64,000 bases of DNA from Metopolophium dirhodum (lineage: Eukaryota > Arthropoda > Insecta > Hemiptera > Aphididae), in the NCBI RefSeq assembly GCF_019925205.1, contig NC_083560.1, positions 16,449,145 to 16,513,144 of the forward strand. The letters are read 5' to 3'. Below the pieces are notes generated by a model, which was given only the letters and a program-made list of their open reading frames with translations, did no database searches and was not told the origin of the DNA. The position numbers and the translations under genes were made by a program. Positions 1 to 11,339 of this stretch are shown here, one piece after another. Position 1 is the stretch's first letter. Each line of letters starts with the position of its first letter.

Positions 1-1
1 T

Positions 2-385
2 ATCTCTAAAAATTATATTCTATGCCCTTGTTTGTTTTAACTTGGAATATTGTCCATTAATTTGGACCAATAATATTTCAAAGCAAATTGAATTGATTGA
101 ATAAGTTCAGTATTACTTAAACATTTTTAGACCTCCCTGTGGTTGTACGAATTAGTGTAAATATTTACCAATCTTCTTTCGCTTAAAAATAGACGCACTT
201 TATTATTATCTACATTTTTACATAACTTGCTTATAGGGAAGATTGATTACCAAGAATTCTTTTGCCTTATTCGTTTAAAAAAAAACTTCCGTAACTCTAG
301 AAATAGAGTATTTTATCCCACCCCTTATAAAATACATACATCTTTTCTTTGTTGTTATTTACCTATAAGTTTTTCTTTATTTTGA
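2..385 (+). pseudogene. Non-LTR retrotransposon ORF2 tail (dead RT fragment)
   Basis: Two reading-frame segments match the C-terminal part of Jockey-like non-LTR reverse-transcriptase proteins. The first holds YALVCFNLEYCPLIW, the usual 'SLVRxxLEYxxxIW' block after the RT domain, and continues to an IELIE motif followed by an in-frame stop. The second (about 171-385) holds KNRRTLLLSTFLHNLL and IGKIDYQEFF, the 'RR..D..FLxKLLNGxID' block. Stops and a frameshift separate them, so this is a dead 5'-truncated copy whose 5' part is absent or outside the window. The same family block is seen on the minus strand near 41.5-42.15 kb. Seen: motifs and stops. Inferred: family assignment. Confidence 0.7.
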
Positions 386-1735
386 TCTGTAACTGTACAG
401 ATCATATGTATCTTAGCCAATTCTATTAAATTTATATTATCTTGCTGTATATCAGAGTTCACATACAATGTATAACTTTTACAATAAATAAATGAACTAA
501 CTGACATAAATTATAAATTACTACCACCATACTGATACACAACTGATTGTCAATTGACGATGGTCAATACTATTGTTGATTAATAATATCCTTCATAGTT
601 AAATGTCAAATTTTGAATTCAAAAACATAAATGTGGTCATTGCGGTAAAGAAATATACTATTAACTAGGTAGTATCTATAATATATATTTGTACACTGCT
701 ACATTTTATTTTATAATATATCAAGTTAAATATTCTTAAAATTATACCAAAATTATGAAAACAGTTAAAATTGCACTAAAGTAAAAAATATTGTATCTAA
801 ATTAATAGTTAAGCAAAACACATTTTAAGCTCACTTAGCAATGATAGTATAAGTATCTAAAAGAAAATTAAGTGCAATAACAGTTATTAGGAGTTACTCC
901 TCTGCTCTAATTATTAGTGTGAGTGTGGTTAAATATATGTTTGGTCTATAATGGTCAATATAAAAACATTTGTTAGTATAATAAAAATTATTATTATTAT
1001 TCTAATATTTATATTATATAAATCATTTAGGAATCTTCACGCGGGCACTTTGTACGGTCGGGTAAAAATGAAGATTGCAGAACATAAACACTTTGTTGTT
1101 TGTCATGACCAATTATATTAAAAATTGTATTAATTGTTTAAATATCTAATTTGGTAGTAAAATTATAATTTATAAATATATTATAGCACCACTAAGTAAT
1201 TTTTGATTTACACTTAACCTGTGAATTAAAAAAAACCTTGATTATTTAATTTGTTTATATTATAAACATTTTTAATATTACTTTTTACAATTATCAGTAA
1301 TGCACTCACACTAATGATAATTTACTACGCAATCAATTACCCAGCTCGTGTGCACGTATTGTCCATATTTAACTCTTTAAAAATTAAATCATACAATTAT
1401 AATTTTATGTATAATAGAGAACAAAGTAATGTATTAACGTTTAACCTGTAAATTAAAAAAAAACTACATTTTAAGCAATAGACTGTTTAGCATCTTATAG
1501 TTGAGACCAGGAGGCAATTTCTATTAAAATGATTGACCTTTTTAACTTTGGGGGCAATTTTACTTGTATACTTTTATACTTATGTACCTGTCTATGCAGG
1601 TTAGGTTAGGTAAGCACGCACATAGAAAATAGCCTATTTTGAACCCTTATTAGTTATAGCTATAATTATTATTATTATAAGTTAGATGACTAGAATTTGT
1701 ATTCTGCCGTAATTACAATGTTATAATTATTTCAG
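386..1735. other. AT-rich intronic or flanking DNA before the transporter exon
   Basis: Very AT-rich sequence with no supportable exon. Two short similar stretches ('TTAACCTGTGAATTAAAAAA' near 1215 and a variant near 1441) form a weak direct repeat. A 31-bp open stretch at about 1031-1061 is flanked by AG and GT and has a compatible phase, but its peptide does not fit the transporter family. Upstream transporter exons are presumably off the window or too diverged to see. Confidence 0.4.
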
Positions 1736-3938
1736 GTAAAATATTTGCATTCCTAAGTGTGATCGAAAATTTTGGAGTATTACTCTACTCACCAATATAC
1801 ACTGCAGTCTACGTTACGACAATCCACAATTTCGCAAATTGTTTCTTTTTCTTATCGGCAATACTTGGAACGTTCGTATTTGTTTTATTCGGGTGAGTTC
1901 AATAATTGTATATTTAATCAACTCAGTTAAATGAAAATGTTTATGCATTTACCCATGTAATATAATAAAAAATTAATATGCAGCGTATACTTGGTGATAC
2001 ATTAAATATAAGACACTCATTATTTCAGAAAATATTAACATTTATGAAAATATTTATTTTACATCATTTTAAATTATTACAAAACAACATTTTTGTAAAT
2101 CAAATTTAGACAAGTAGCCTATTAACTTAAAAGTGTTAAAAGTTTAGATGACCAGAGTACTACAACACTATGTGTTGTACCAATGTCCACTCCCCTCAAC
2201 TAAAATGTAAACACTTGCTTATAAGTTATAACTAATAGCTATACCTAACTCATAAACTACCCGTCCAAAATTCAATTTTTATGTATCTTAGTAAGTATAC
2301 TCCATAAAATATTTTGCTTTGGAATAAATAATTAAAAAAAAGTTTCCATAAAACATTTACAATAAATTATGATAAAAATAGTAAAAAATATTTCTTTTGT
2401 AAAAAAACAAAATTATGTTAAAAAAATATTTTCATAAACGATAATGGTTTTTGAAATAATGAGTTTCTTACATTAAACGGACCACCCGGCTCGCCACGGT
2501 AGGCTAATATAATATATATGTTATAATTTATAGCCTATAGGTATTTTTGTAGGGTATAACTTAAATTATATTTTACAACAGCTGTCAACAGACTGCACTA
2601 CTGCATTAAATCTTCTTACACTATAGTTGTTATAATATATCGTCATAAGCATAACTGAAACATAAGCCATACCTATTTCATTATTTTCCTTAATTAATAA
2701 TTAATATTGATTCCTTAACGTACGATACATGATAATAAAAAATAACTGATAAAGTTACTCTGCTGTAAATTATAGGTACCTGCAACATATTCTGCAGCTA
2801 AAAGGCGTGTTTTTAGGACTGGGTAGCTGGATATCTCTTACAATATAGTTATCGCCTTATCAATTTTTATACCTAATAAAAAGTGTTTTCAAGGTTTCCA
2901 TAAAGGCACCACTTCACACTTTAATATAAAAAAGGACAATCATTAAAAAAAAAACAATATAGTGTAAAGTTAATAATCTTGTAAAGTATTTGAGTAAATG
3001 TATTTAAATACATTTTAAATTAAGTGTTTGGAATATAGAGGGTGCAGCAAAAGTTGACTCCTCAATTTAATAATAATTAGCAGTTTTTCAGGGAACCAAC
3101 TTAGGCCGCTCTCTGTATTTTAAACACAGACTTGGGCATATTTATATTTTAAAATCCAATACTTTCATGTAAATACTTTTCAAAATCCAAAAAAAAATGA
3201 TTCCATTACATATTTTAGATTGTTATTTAATAGTGATTATATTCTTTTATTTATAATTAAAATCAAATTATTAAACATTTATTTGTTTTATATTTTATTA
3301 ACAACTGTTTATTGTTTAATTTATATTAAGTATTTCAGAATTAAAATATAACAATTAGATAGTAATTACTTATATTACAAAATTAATTTTCTTACCTACT
3401 CGTACAATTAATATTACACTATTATTATTATACATGTATTACATTCTATAATACATGCCGAATATTTGTTCTTAATTACATTTTCTTAAATGTATTAGAA
3501 ATATATTTTAAGTAATTTCTGAATAGATATATCTATATTTAAATACAATTTTTAGTTTTTTTTTTTTACAAGACTGAGAGTTGATGCATGCAGATCTTGT
3601 TCCTATCCCAATTTGAACTAGAAAAAATGTATTAATAAACTTATATTTGATTCAACTGCTTATCCCCCCCCCCTTAATTTAGTTAAGCAGTTAGTTGACA
3701 TTAACCACTCTACATTAGCTTATAAAGTTATAATCAACCGTAAATATCTATAAAATAACATGGTGTTGAAAATGATTTTATTTTTAAAATATATTGTGTA
3801 CAAAATATAATAGAATTTGAATGTTATTATGTTATATTTATCAATTTAATAAATTATTTTCTTATTTTCAGATCTATATCATTCTTACTTTCAAGGAGCA
3901 CCATAACTGATGATTTGTTAATTGAAAACCAATTTTAA
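1736..3938 (+). CDS. Last two coding exons of an SLC46 / proton-coupled folate transporter-like gene
   Basis: Exons 1736-1892 and 3872-3938 join in phase. The first follows TTTCAG and ends at donor GTGAGT; the second follows TTATTTTCAG and ends at TAA. Together they encode about 74 residues beginning GKIFAFLSVIENFG, the 'GKxFAxxxxxE' stretch that precedes transmembrane helices 11-12 in SLC46/PCFT major-facilitator proteins. Two hydrophobic segments follow (around VLLYSPIYTAVYV and CFFFLSAILGTFVFVLF), then a short polar tail ending DDLLIENQF. Family members are 12-helix plasma-membrane or lysosomal transporters for folates and related solutes; this copy's substrate cannot be told. Upstream exons are not seen. 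The splice phase (GG|A) and intact frame argue for a live gene. Another MFS subfamily is possible. Confidence 0.68.
1893..3871 (+). other. Terminal intron of the transporter-like gene
   Basis: Intron of about 2 kb, very AT-rich. It contains a diverged stretch near 2000-2470 (ACACTCATTATTTCAGAAAA and following) that resembles the sequence just upstream of the dispersed repeat near 21.0-21.2 kb. A C homopolymer lies at about 3665-3673. No coding sequence is visible. Confidence 0.5.
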
Positions 3939-4161
3939 CCAGCTTAACAGCCAACAACAAACATAATATTAAAGGAGAGAATTAAAATAATCCATGTACA
4001 ACTTTTTTGCTTTGAATGAAACGTTCACAACTCACAACTTATGATATTGTAAAAGTATGTAATTGATTGACATAGTATATTAGTAGATGAAAACTATAAC
4101 ATAATATAACTATTAGGGAGGTCCCTATTTTTTAAACTTAATTATATTTGCTCCATACCTG

Positions 4162-4464
4162 CTGGATTTGTTAAGTCACATTAGAACTGATTTGGGTAAA
4201 ATTTGGAACACATTATTCAACCCCTTTTGGTGCTGAATTAGGGTTGAAAAATGGCAGAAAAGGGTAGTTTACTTGTTTTTCAAATTTATTAAAATACTAT
4301 AGTACTTAGCATAAAAATGTTTGGAAACTTAATTATAAAACGTAATTACCTATGTCTATAAAAAGTAATAAAACAAAATTTTTCATAAATTCAACCGGAA
4401 AGGATTGAGTAATACCTTCCAAATTTTACCCAAATTACTTTCTCATGTGACTTAACAAATCCAG
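4162..4464. mobile_element. MITE with CTGGATTTGTTAAGTCACA inverted termini
   Basis: CTGGATTTGTTAAGTCACAT at 4162 is matched inverted by ATGTGACTTAACAAATCCAG ending at 4464. The pairing continues inward through TTTGGGTAAAATTTGGAA against TTCCAAATTTTACCCAAA. The 303-bp element has no coding capacity. No target duplication is evident. Confidence 0.7.
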
Positions 4465-4516
4465 TGTATACGGACTAAAATATGTTTTATAAAATATAAT
4501 ATCACCTTTATGTATA

Positions 4517-6732
4517 CAGTGTGATCACGATTCTAGGTACAACTGAATATCTCAGATGGGTGACTTTGTATTGAAATGGGATTTTCAGGAGGTGATAGGG
4601 AGCACTTAAATACATATTTTCACACCAGTTTCAAATTTTTAGCTCATTCGGTACGCGCATGCGCAATACAACTTACTTTTTTTTTAATGGCAACCCCAGT
4701 TTTTTTTTGCAGATTTGGGTGGAGTATTTTTTTTTAAACGTTTATTGTAAAAAGTTTTTTTCTATTTTCAAAACTGCCCAAGTTAGAGTAAGTCAAAAAT
4801 TGGATTTATGCATAATTCGTGTTAAATGTTATTTTCATTTATAACCACTGAAAATAATAAAATAAGTGCAAATTAAATGTTTAATTTACTGTATCTGTTT
4901 TCAAATAATTATTTAATAATACTGTATTGGTCACTAGATTGAATATCTCGAGTATATGATAATTTTTGTTTAGTAAACTGCTATAATTGGATTACAATTT
5001 TAACTATTTTTATAGTTTAATTTTATTTTATTTTAAAATAGCTCTAATATACGATAAGATAAGCAGGTAATGTATTTAATTAAAGGTATTCATTAGTTTG
5101 ATGAAAAATATAATTTTACTTTTATTCTGTAACTAGACTCGTACAAAGTGTGTGCGATATCCGTGTATGTCTGGTTATTAAGTGCTTCTATAAATTATAA
5201 TTTTTAAATATGAATAACGCTGAAAAAGTTGAATTGGTTTTAATTTATGGTGAATGTCAACGTAATAAACGCCTGACTTCTTTGACGTATGCCGAACGAT
5301 ACCCAGAAAGATACCATCCACCTTCTAATTATGTTTTACGACTTTTACAAGGGTTAAATCAGGAAGGAAGATTTCCTGGCACACAAATAAACCAACAAAG
5401 GCGTAGACCAAATATGTTTGATGACGATACAGAATTACAGGTACTAGCATACATTAGGGCTTATCCACGTTCTTCAATTAAGCAAGTTGCTCGCGAAAGT
5501 GGAGTTTCATATGGTTATGTCCAAAAAATTCTAAAAAAACACAAAATGCACCCATATAAAATCGATTTTGTCCAACATTTGCGTGCAGGAGATTCTATTC
5601 GTAGGTTGGAATTTATAGCTTGGCAATACTAAATTTTATGATAACCCTTTAATTGTCAATCATATTCTTTGGAGTGATGAATCAAAATTCACTAACAATG
5701 GAATTATGAATAAACAAAATCATCGATACTGGGATGACACAAACCCACACTGGTCACATGAAACTAATTTCCAAACAGTCTGGGGAATTAATGTATGGTG
5801 TGGGTTGATTGGTGGAAAGCTAATAGGACCGTTCTTTTACTCTTAATGGCAGACGATATCTTAATTTTTTAACCAACGAACTTCCAAGACTGTTGGATGA
5901 TGTTTCATTAGACACACGAGAACGTATGTTTTTCCAGCAAGATGGAGCACCAGCCCACAATTCAATTATTGTTAGACAACATTTAAATAAAATATTTCCG
6001 AATCGCTGGATTGGTACTAATGGCGTTGTTCCTTGGCCTGCACGATCCCCAGATTTAACGCCATTGGATTTTTTTTTATGGGGATATTTGAAGACTGCGG
6101 CTTATGCAGATACACCTGTCAATCTTCAAGACTTAAAACACAAAATACAAACAGCATGTGATATTTTAAGTGAGGACCAAATCAAGGCGGCAACTTTGAC
6201 TGAATTTTTGAGACGACTGGAATCATGTTTAGAACATAATGGCGAAAACTTCGAACAATTCATTCGATAAATGTATTTTATACATTTTATTTTTATTATA
6301 ATATTACTATTACTATTATCATTATAAGTTATAACTATTTTGCTGTACATTTAATTAATACAGTTGACAAAATATCATACACTTAAAATAATGTTTAATT
6401 ATTTAAAACTTACATTATTATTTCCAATGGTTTTAAATGAAATTATTATTTTTGACTTACTCTAACTTGGGCAGTTTTGAAAATAGAAAAAAACTTTTTG
6501 TACAATAAACGTTTAAAAAAAAATACTCACCCGAATCTGCAAAAAAAAACTGGGGTTGCCATTAAAAAAAAGGTAATTTGTATTGCGCATGCGCGTACCG
6601 AATGAGCTAAAAATTTGAAACTGGTATGAAAATATGTATTTAAGTGCTCCCTATCACCTCCCGAAAACCCCAATTCAATACAAGGTCACCCATCTGAGAT
6701 ATTCAGTGGTACCTAATATCGTAATCACACTG
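4517..6732 (+). mobile_element. Tc1/mariner-superfamily transposon with ~285-bp TIRs
   Basis: The left end CAGTGTGATCACGATTCTAG (4517) pairs with the right end ATCACACTG (ending 6732), each bordered by TA (4515-4516 and 6733-6734), the Tc1/mariner target. The inverted repeats are long, about 4517-4800 against 6448-6732, well conserved apart from scattered mismatches and one-base changes in A/T runs. The total of 2,216 bp is long for the superfamily because of the TIRs. The interior carries a transposase gene with two frameshifts. Confidence 0.9.
5210..6270 (+). pseudogene. Tc1/mariner (DUF4817 + DDE) transposase, two frameshifts
   Basis: The N-terminal frame (5210-5632, starting MNNAEKVELVLIYGECQ) matches the arthropod HTH region called DUF4817, then a second helix-turn-helix (SIKQVARESGVSYGYVQKIL). 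A frameshift near 5625-5632 puts the first catalytic Asp (LWSDESKF) in another frame. That frame runs to a stop near 5847, after which a second shift returns to the third segment. This holds FFQQDGAPAHN with the second Asp and WPARSPDLTPLDFFLW with the third; I count 36 residues between these two Asps. The segment ends at 6270. An intact protein would be about 350 residues. Both shifts look like single-base events, so the copy is recently dead. It cannot make transposase as it stands. Confidence 0.88.
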
Positions 6733-6953
6733 TACATATATATATATATATAAGGACCACCCTAATAGTTGTATACTTATACATAATATAATTTCACATA
6801 TTTTACATAATAAACTTATTATTTTTATTATTCATCACATTAACATTAACATTAATATTCACATTATGAATGTTTGTATTGTAATATTAATTTGTATCAT
6901 ATCATATTATATATTTATAAAGTAAAATTTATTATATTATTTTAAAAATTGCT

Positions 6954-7705
6954 ATGACGTGTTGTGTTGAAATATACTCTAATTGTGGTAATTTTAAACC
7001 TAATAGCCTAAGAAAACTGCCCTTCTTTAGGGTAATTAAAAATTATATAACAATGATTAACACAATACATATGTTTTAACATTTATTAGATAAATAAAAA
7101 TAAAATTTAAGGGGATTCGATACCGTGATTTTCTGTTTTTGTCTAACACACGCGCGACATAGTATTTTAGACGTGTTTTTCGCCAAACATTCCAATTGAT
7201 CTATTGAAATGATAAGAATTCTGAAAACAGATTTGAATTTGTCGTCAAGTCTAATTGAAATCGACTTTCCCACATTTTTGATAATATCCCCCAAATTCCA
7301 GAAAATGTCATATTAAAAAAGAGTATTTAAATATTTTTGTATTTCAATTTTTGGAGAAGCTAAAATCAAAAAATCAAAATTGTGAGAAAGTCGATTTCAA
7401 GTAGACTTGACGACGAATTCAAATCTGTTTTCAGAATTCTCATCACTTCATTAGATCAATTGATAGGTATGTTTGGCAAAGAATCCGTCAAAAATCCTAT
7501 GTCGCGCCTGTGTTAGACAAAAACAGAAAATCACGGTATGGAATCCCCTTAACAACATAATTTTTACAAAATAGATTTCCCTCTAGTAAGATAAAAAGGT
7601 AGATGTGGGTTAAAGCTATAAAAAGAAAAGACTTTGTTCTCTACTCGTTACAGTGAAATATGTAGTAAACATTTTACAATTGATGATTCTTACCAATAAT
7701 ACTAC
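6954..7705 (+). pseudogene. THAP zinc-finger remnant
   Basis: The 5' piece starts with ATG at 6954 and reads MTCCVEIYSNCGNFKP followed by LRKLPFF, like the first Cys pair and early part of a THAP (C2CH) DNA-binding domain. After a 446-bp MITE, the 3' piece from about 7576 reads MWVKAIKRKDF and then, after a shift, YSEICSKHFTIDD, the WxxAxxR...C-x2-H part of THAP. A possible intron donor (GGTAATT) follows the first piece, so the MITE may sit in a former intron. A TAG before MWVKA and the frameshift after KDF show it is not functional. It could derive from a THAP gene or a P-element-like transposase. Confidence 0.6.
7107..7552. mobile_element. Foldback MITE with TTAA ends
   Basis: TTAAGGGGATTCGATACCGT at 7107 and its inverse GGAATCCCCTTAA ending at 7552 bound a nearly palindromic 446-bp element; arms of about 180-190 bp pair almost throughout (for example GTCTAACACACGCGCGACAT against ATGTCGCGCCTGTGTTAGAC). 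TTAA at both edges suggests piggyBac-type target choice. It splits a THAP remnant. Confidence 0.8.
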
Positions 7706-9339
7706 AGCAAGTTGTTGAGAGAAACACCTTCACCAGTATCTAGTATAGTAGTTTCTTCAATTGTGATTCTGTAAGTAAAAGAAATTTGGCATATGGCAAT
7801 CACAGATCGCACTTATTATGGTAAAAATTAATTTTCTCTAAGATGAGTAGAAGAGACCACCGTGAATAGTAAGTCTTAAACCTAATTTTTAGATTGATGT
7901 TAAGAAAAATAAATATTTTTTACAGATATTGCTTAGTTTCGAATGTTCTAGCCCTAAGGCCTATAACTATGGCGTTTTGGATTTACCATTATAGAGCACA
8001 ATATTTTTTGATCGCAAAACACTGTCTCTAAATTATATTGCTAGGTACAAAATATACAATTTTTTCATAAATTATTTCTTTATTGTCATTTTGATTACTA
8101 GTTTATGTTTGTGTTTAATGATATGAACACTGCCTAATTAGTTCCATTTGATTAATTAAATGCTACACGGGCATACAACACCTATGTAAATGTAGAAAGG
8201 ATTATTAATAAATTATAGTTTAATTGATAGAAAAAATATAAAAACTACATAAATATCATGAGTATTATACAATAGTATTATCACAATGCATATCTTAATA
8301 TTGTGTAACTATTTATAATTGTATTTATTCCAGTGAAAGATAGGTGCCTAATTAGAATTCAATAAATCAACATAGATTCGACATTTTGATGTCTTTTTAG
8401 TTTTCAATTTATGTATGCATTATATATGCAGTAGGTATATTATATTATATATGATACTGCGATGGTAATTTGTTTTGGATTAAGCAATGTATAACTATTT
8501 ATATGAAATAATGATTCCTAATGTATCGATAATTCATAACACATAGTAATTTATTTGCATAATTCATTCAAATAATGTTTGTTTGTATGATTGTATATTA
8601 CCAACCTACATTGTATGTTTCATAAGTTGACCTGTAGCGTCTAGATTACTGATTAGTGAATAATAAATTAACAATATACCTAACACGAGCAACCTGTTTA
8701 ACGCTAATAAACATATGAATCTGTTGTAATATATTTATACATGACTCCAGTGTTGTAAAGAATACTTTGAATACGTTTTTGGAATACTTTTTAAATACTT
8801 CCAGTTTATTTTATTGTAGATTTATAATTAATATAACATAGTAGGTACATAATCATTTTTATTTAATTTATTTGTGAAATTAATGCTTACTACATTTTAA
8901 AAACATGTTTTCAAAATGTTCGTCAATGATATTGGTCCGTAGGCAGTGATTTGAATAAAAGTAAAATGTTTGAAAAAAACCAAAATAAATTCCCTGCTTA
9001 CCAACCATACGATCGCATCAAAAAAGTGATAGAAAAAAATGTGCCTATTTTTTGAAATATTTGTTGGTGAATGTGTAAATATACAAATGTTGTATAATTT
9101 TGATAATTTATGGAATATATTAAATCGCCGTAGTTTCCCTTTATTTTTACACTGTGTTTAGCCAATTTTTGTACTTTTTGTACTTTTACCCCTCCTCCTA
9201 TAAATAAATATTTTACATTTTATAAATTTATAAACTTTTACTTTTTAGTATTGAATATATTCAAAAATATCTAAAATAAAAAAAAATATGTTTCAACCGA
9301 TGCAAAGTAGACTTGTTGACCAATTAAAACACCTTTACA
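7706..9339. other. Intergenic, AT-rich
   Basis: No gene seen. A hAT-like terminus (CAGTGTTGTAAAGAATACTT) occurs near 8750 but no matching opposite end was found. The rest is AT-rich sequence without recognisable structure. Confidence 0.4.
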
Positions 9340-10080
9340 TTTTAGATTCTGAGCGGAGCGATGAATTTATTGATTTTACAATGATGTGTGTTATTTTTTT
9401 TATTTTTATTTTTTTTTTTTTTTTGTGTCTGAGGACAACTTTTAGAGCAGTAAAAATGCTTCGATTTTCTTCAACAGTACCTTTTCTGATAGGAAAGTGA
9501 ATCTAGTTGGTACTTTGGGGGGTCAAAAGTAAAAATTTCCCAATAGTTTTCACAAGCGACAAGATAAAAAAAAAAAAAATTAAGGAAAAACGGTAATTTT
9601 TACACAAAATTGAATTTGGTTTTTGGTGTAACTTTAAAACAAATGACCGTAGATACTTGCAATTTTCACTGGTTGTTTATATTTGCATTTTCTATACACT
9701 ATAACATTTTCAAAATATTTTCCATTTTTTTTTTAGTTTTTTTTCTAAAGATATCAATAAAATTTTATTTGTTGGCTAAAAAAGCTTTAAAATTTAATAG
9801 AAGGCTCCTAGTATATTGTTTCAAAGGCAGATGAAAAATATTAAAAATCCTTAGTCACTGTTTTTTTCTAAGCATTCAAAGTTCATAAATTGATATGCAA
9901 AAAAATTCATTAATTTGTCTTTTGTTTTTCACGTCGCTTTTGAAAACTACTGGGAATTTTTACTTTTGACCCCCCAAAGTACCAACTAGATTCACTTTCC
10001 TATCAGAAAAGTTACTGTTGAAGAAAATCCAAGCACTTTTATTGTCCTAAAAGGTGATGACAGACACAAAAATAATAAAT
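9340..10080. repeat. Dispersed repeat family A, inverted (head-to-head) copy
   Basis: The left arm (about 9345-9565) begins TTAGATTCTGAGCGGAGCGA and includes AGTGAATCTAGTTGGTACTT. The right arm (about 9925-10075) carries the same sequence inverted (AAGTACCAACTAGATTCACT, then AGGTGATGACAGACAC). The arms flank a ~350-bp AT-rich centre related to the internal module of the family (TTATTTGTTGGCTAAAAAAG). Non-coding. The family recurs near 15, 21, 34 and 43 kb. Confidence 0.75.
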
Positions 10081-10332
10081 TTTATTCGGTCAAAAAAATG
10101 TTAAAAAGGTGGATAAGTGGATTATAGATAATTTTAGGAAAGTTGGTATGCAAATACAATGTTTTTTCATAAATGAATTCATTCTGGTAAGACGTATATG
10201 CAATTGACGTCTTGCTTACTATAGTTGACAGTTGAAACTTGATAAATATTTATTTTTTTTAAGTAATAATTATACGGGCGAGGGGGGGGGGGGGCTTCAG
10301 CCTGTTAGCTCCCCCCCTGTGGACGCCACTGT
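10081..10332 (+). mobile_element. 3' part of a CAGTGGC-type hAT-like element
   Basis: This matches the end of the complete element at 39137-40273: GTAAGACGTATATGCAATT, GTCTTGCTTACTATAGTTGA, AAGTAATAATTATACGGGCG, a G homopolymer, GGCTTCAGCCTGTTAG and the terminus GGACGCCACTG. Its 5' end is missing or overwritten by the family A copy; a short family A piece (AAAGGTGGATAAGTGG) is embedded at about 10106. Confidence 0.65.
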
Positions 10333-11339
10333 ATTACATAGGCCTTATATTCATAGACGGAGCATGTTGTTCCATACTTCTGCCACGATTTAAGATACAC
10401 AAGTATCGAACTCCCATAGTTGATAATTTGACCGGTAAACTAATACTATCAAAAACACCTGTTCCCAGTACTACTAGCACATTGTGAGGACAAGTTTATA
10501 GATTCAATAATACTATATACTACATAGACCTATTAAGTCTTAATAGGTATATGATATAGTATTGGTATTATTGGTATCAAAAGCAGATAACTGTGGTACC
10601 TAAGTGGTTATGTTATTATGATATTATATATATGTATTAATATATTTAAACCGCAACGAGCGCTTGTGATTCTGGGCTCTCAGCTGTTTCAGATAGTTGG
10701 TTCACCAGTCATAATAAATTTAAGCACTATTCGATATAGACCTTGCGAGTAGTATAATGGTTATAGGCTGAATAGGCCGATGTTTAACCTCTATATTATA
10801 ATATTATCTTAAATCGTGACTTCTGCGCATGCACGAAAAACAAACCAGGTTGTGCATGATTAAAAACAAAGGCAGCATAAATACGTAATTATCGTATCGT
10901 ATCATGATTCGTGTATATTTCTTTCGAGTTCCGATCGAATGAAACGAATTATGAATAAACTTGTATTACATTGTATCACCATTGATTGTGAATAATATCA
11001 TTATTAATTATCATTCATAATCAATAGCTATTAGTATTACTATAATAACTAGTCTTGTTTTCGATCTCAACGTTTTTATTTTTTAATTGACTTATTTTAA
11101 TAATATACATCACTGTAACGCAGTCTGCCGTCACCGTACCACCCATCCCCGCCGGCCATGGATGCCAAGTATTTAGGTCTAAATGATGCCATAATATTTT
11201 TATCTACAACGGTAAACGTTCATGGAATTATTGTTCTCATTCCTCAAGTCAAAAACGCAGCTCAAAAGTGCTCATACAATATAGTATTTTGTAATTATCG
11301 TTATTGTATCGATACTTAAACGACGACAATTTATTTATC
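10333..11339. promoter_or_regulatory. Upstream region of COPS9
   Basis: The GC content rises towards 11150 (CCCATCCCCGCCGGCCATGG), consistent with a promoter or 5' UTR for the gene starting at 11340. A short ATG-initiated open stretch at about 11158 runs into a possible donor (ACG|GTAAAC) near 11212, but no partner was identified. No TATA box or start site can be fixed from sequence alone. Confidence 0.35.

Larger units (their letters stand above)
4106..6772. mobile_element. Outer inverted repeat enclosing a MITE and a Tc1/mariner copy
   Basis: The stretch AACTATTAGGGAGGTCC at about 4108-4124 recurs inverted at about 6753-6770 (GGACCACCCTAATAGTT), one mismatch in 17. Between them lie two other terminal-inverted-repeat elements (4162-4464 and 4517-6732). 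The simplest reading is an older element with a TIR of about 17 bp that received both insertions. No clear target-site duplication was found outside it, so the boundary is approximate. Confidence 0.45.

Noticed and set aside
1031..1061. 31-bp block between AG and GT with a phase compatible with the transporter exon
   Set aside because: The peptide it would add (ESSRGHFVRS) does not resemble the SLC46 sequence expected before GKIFAF; more likely chance.
7076..7294. 72-codon minus-strand open frame
   Set aside because: It lies in the arm of the TTAA-ended foldback MITE; no protein resemblance.
9288..9834. Open frames rich in Phe
   Set aside because: They come from T-rich family A repeat sequence.
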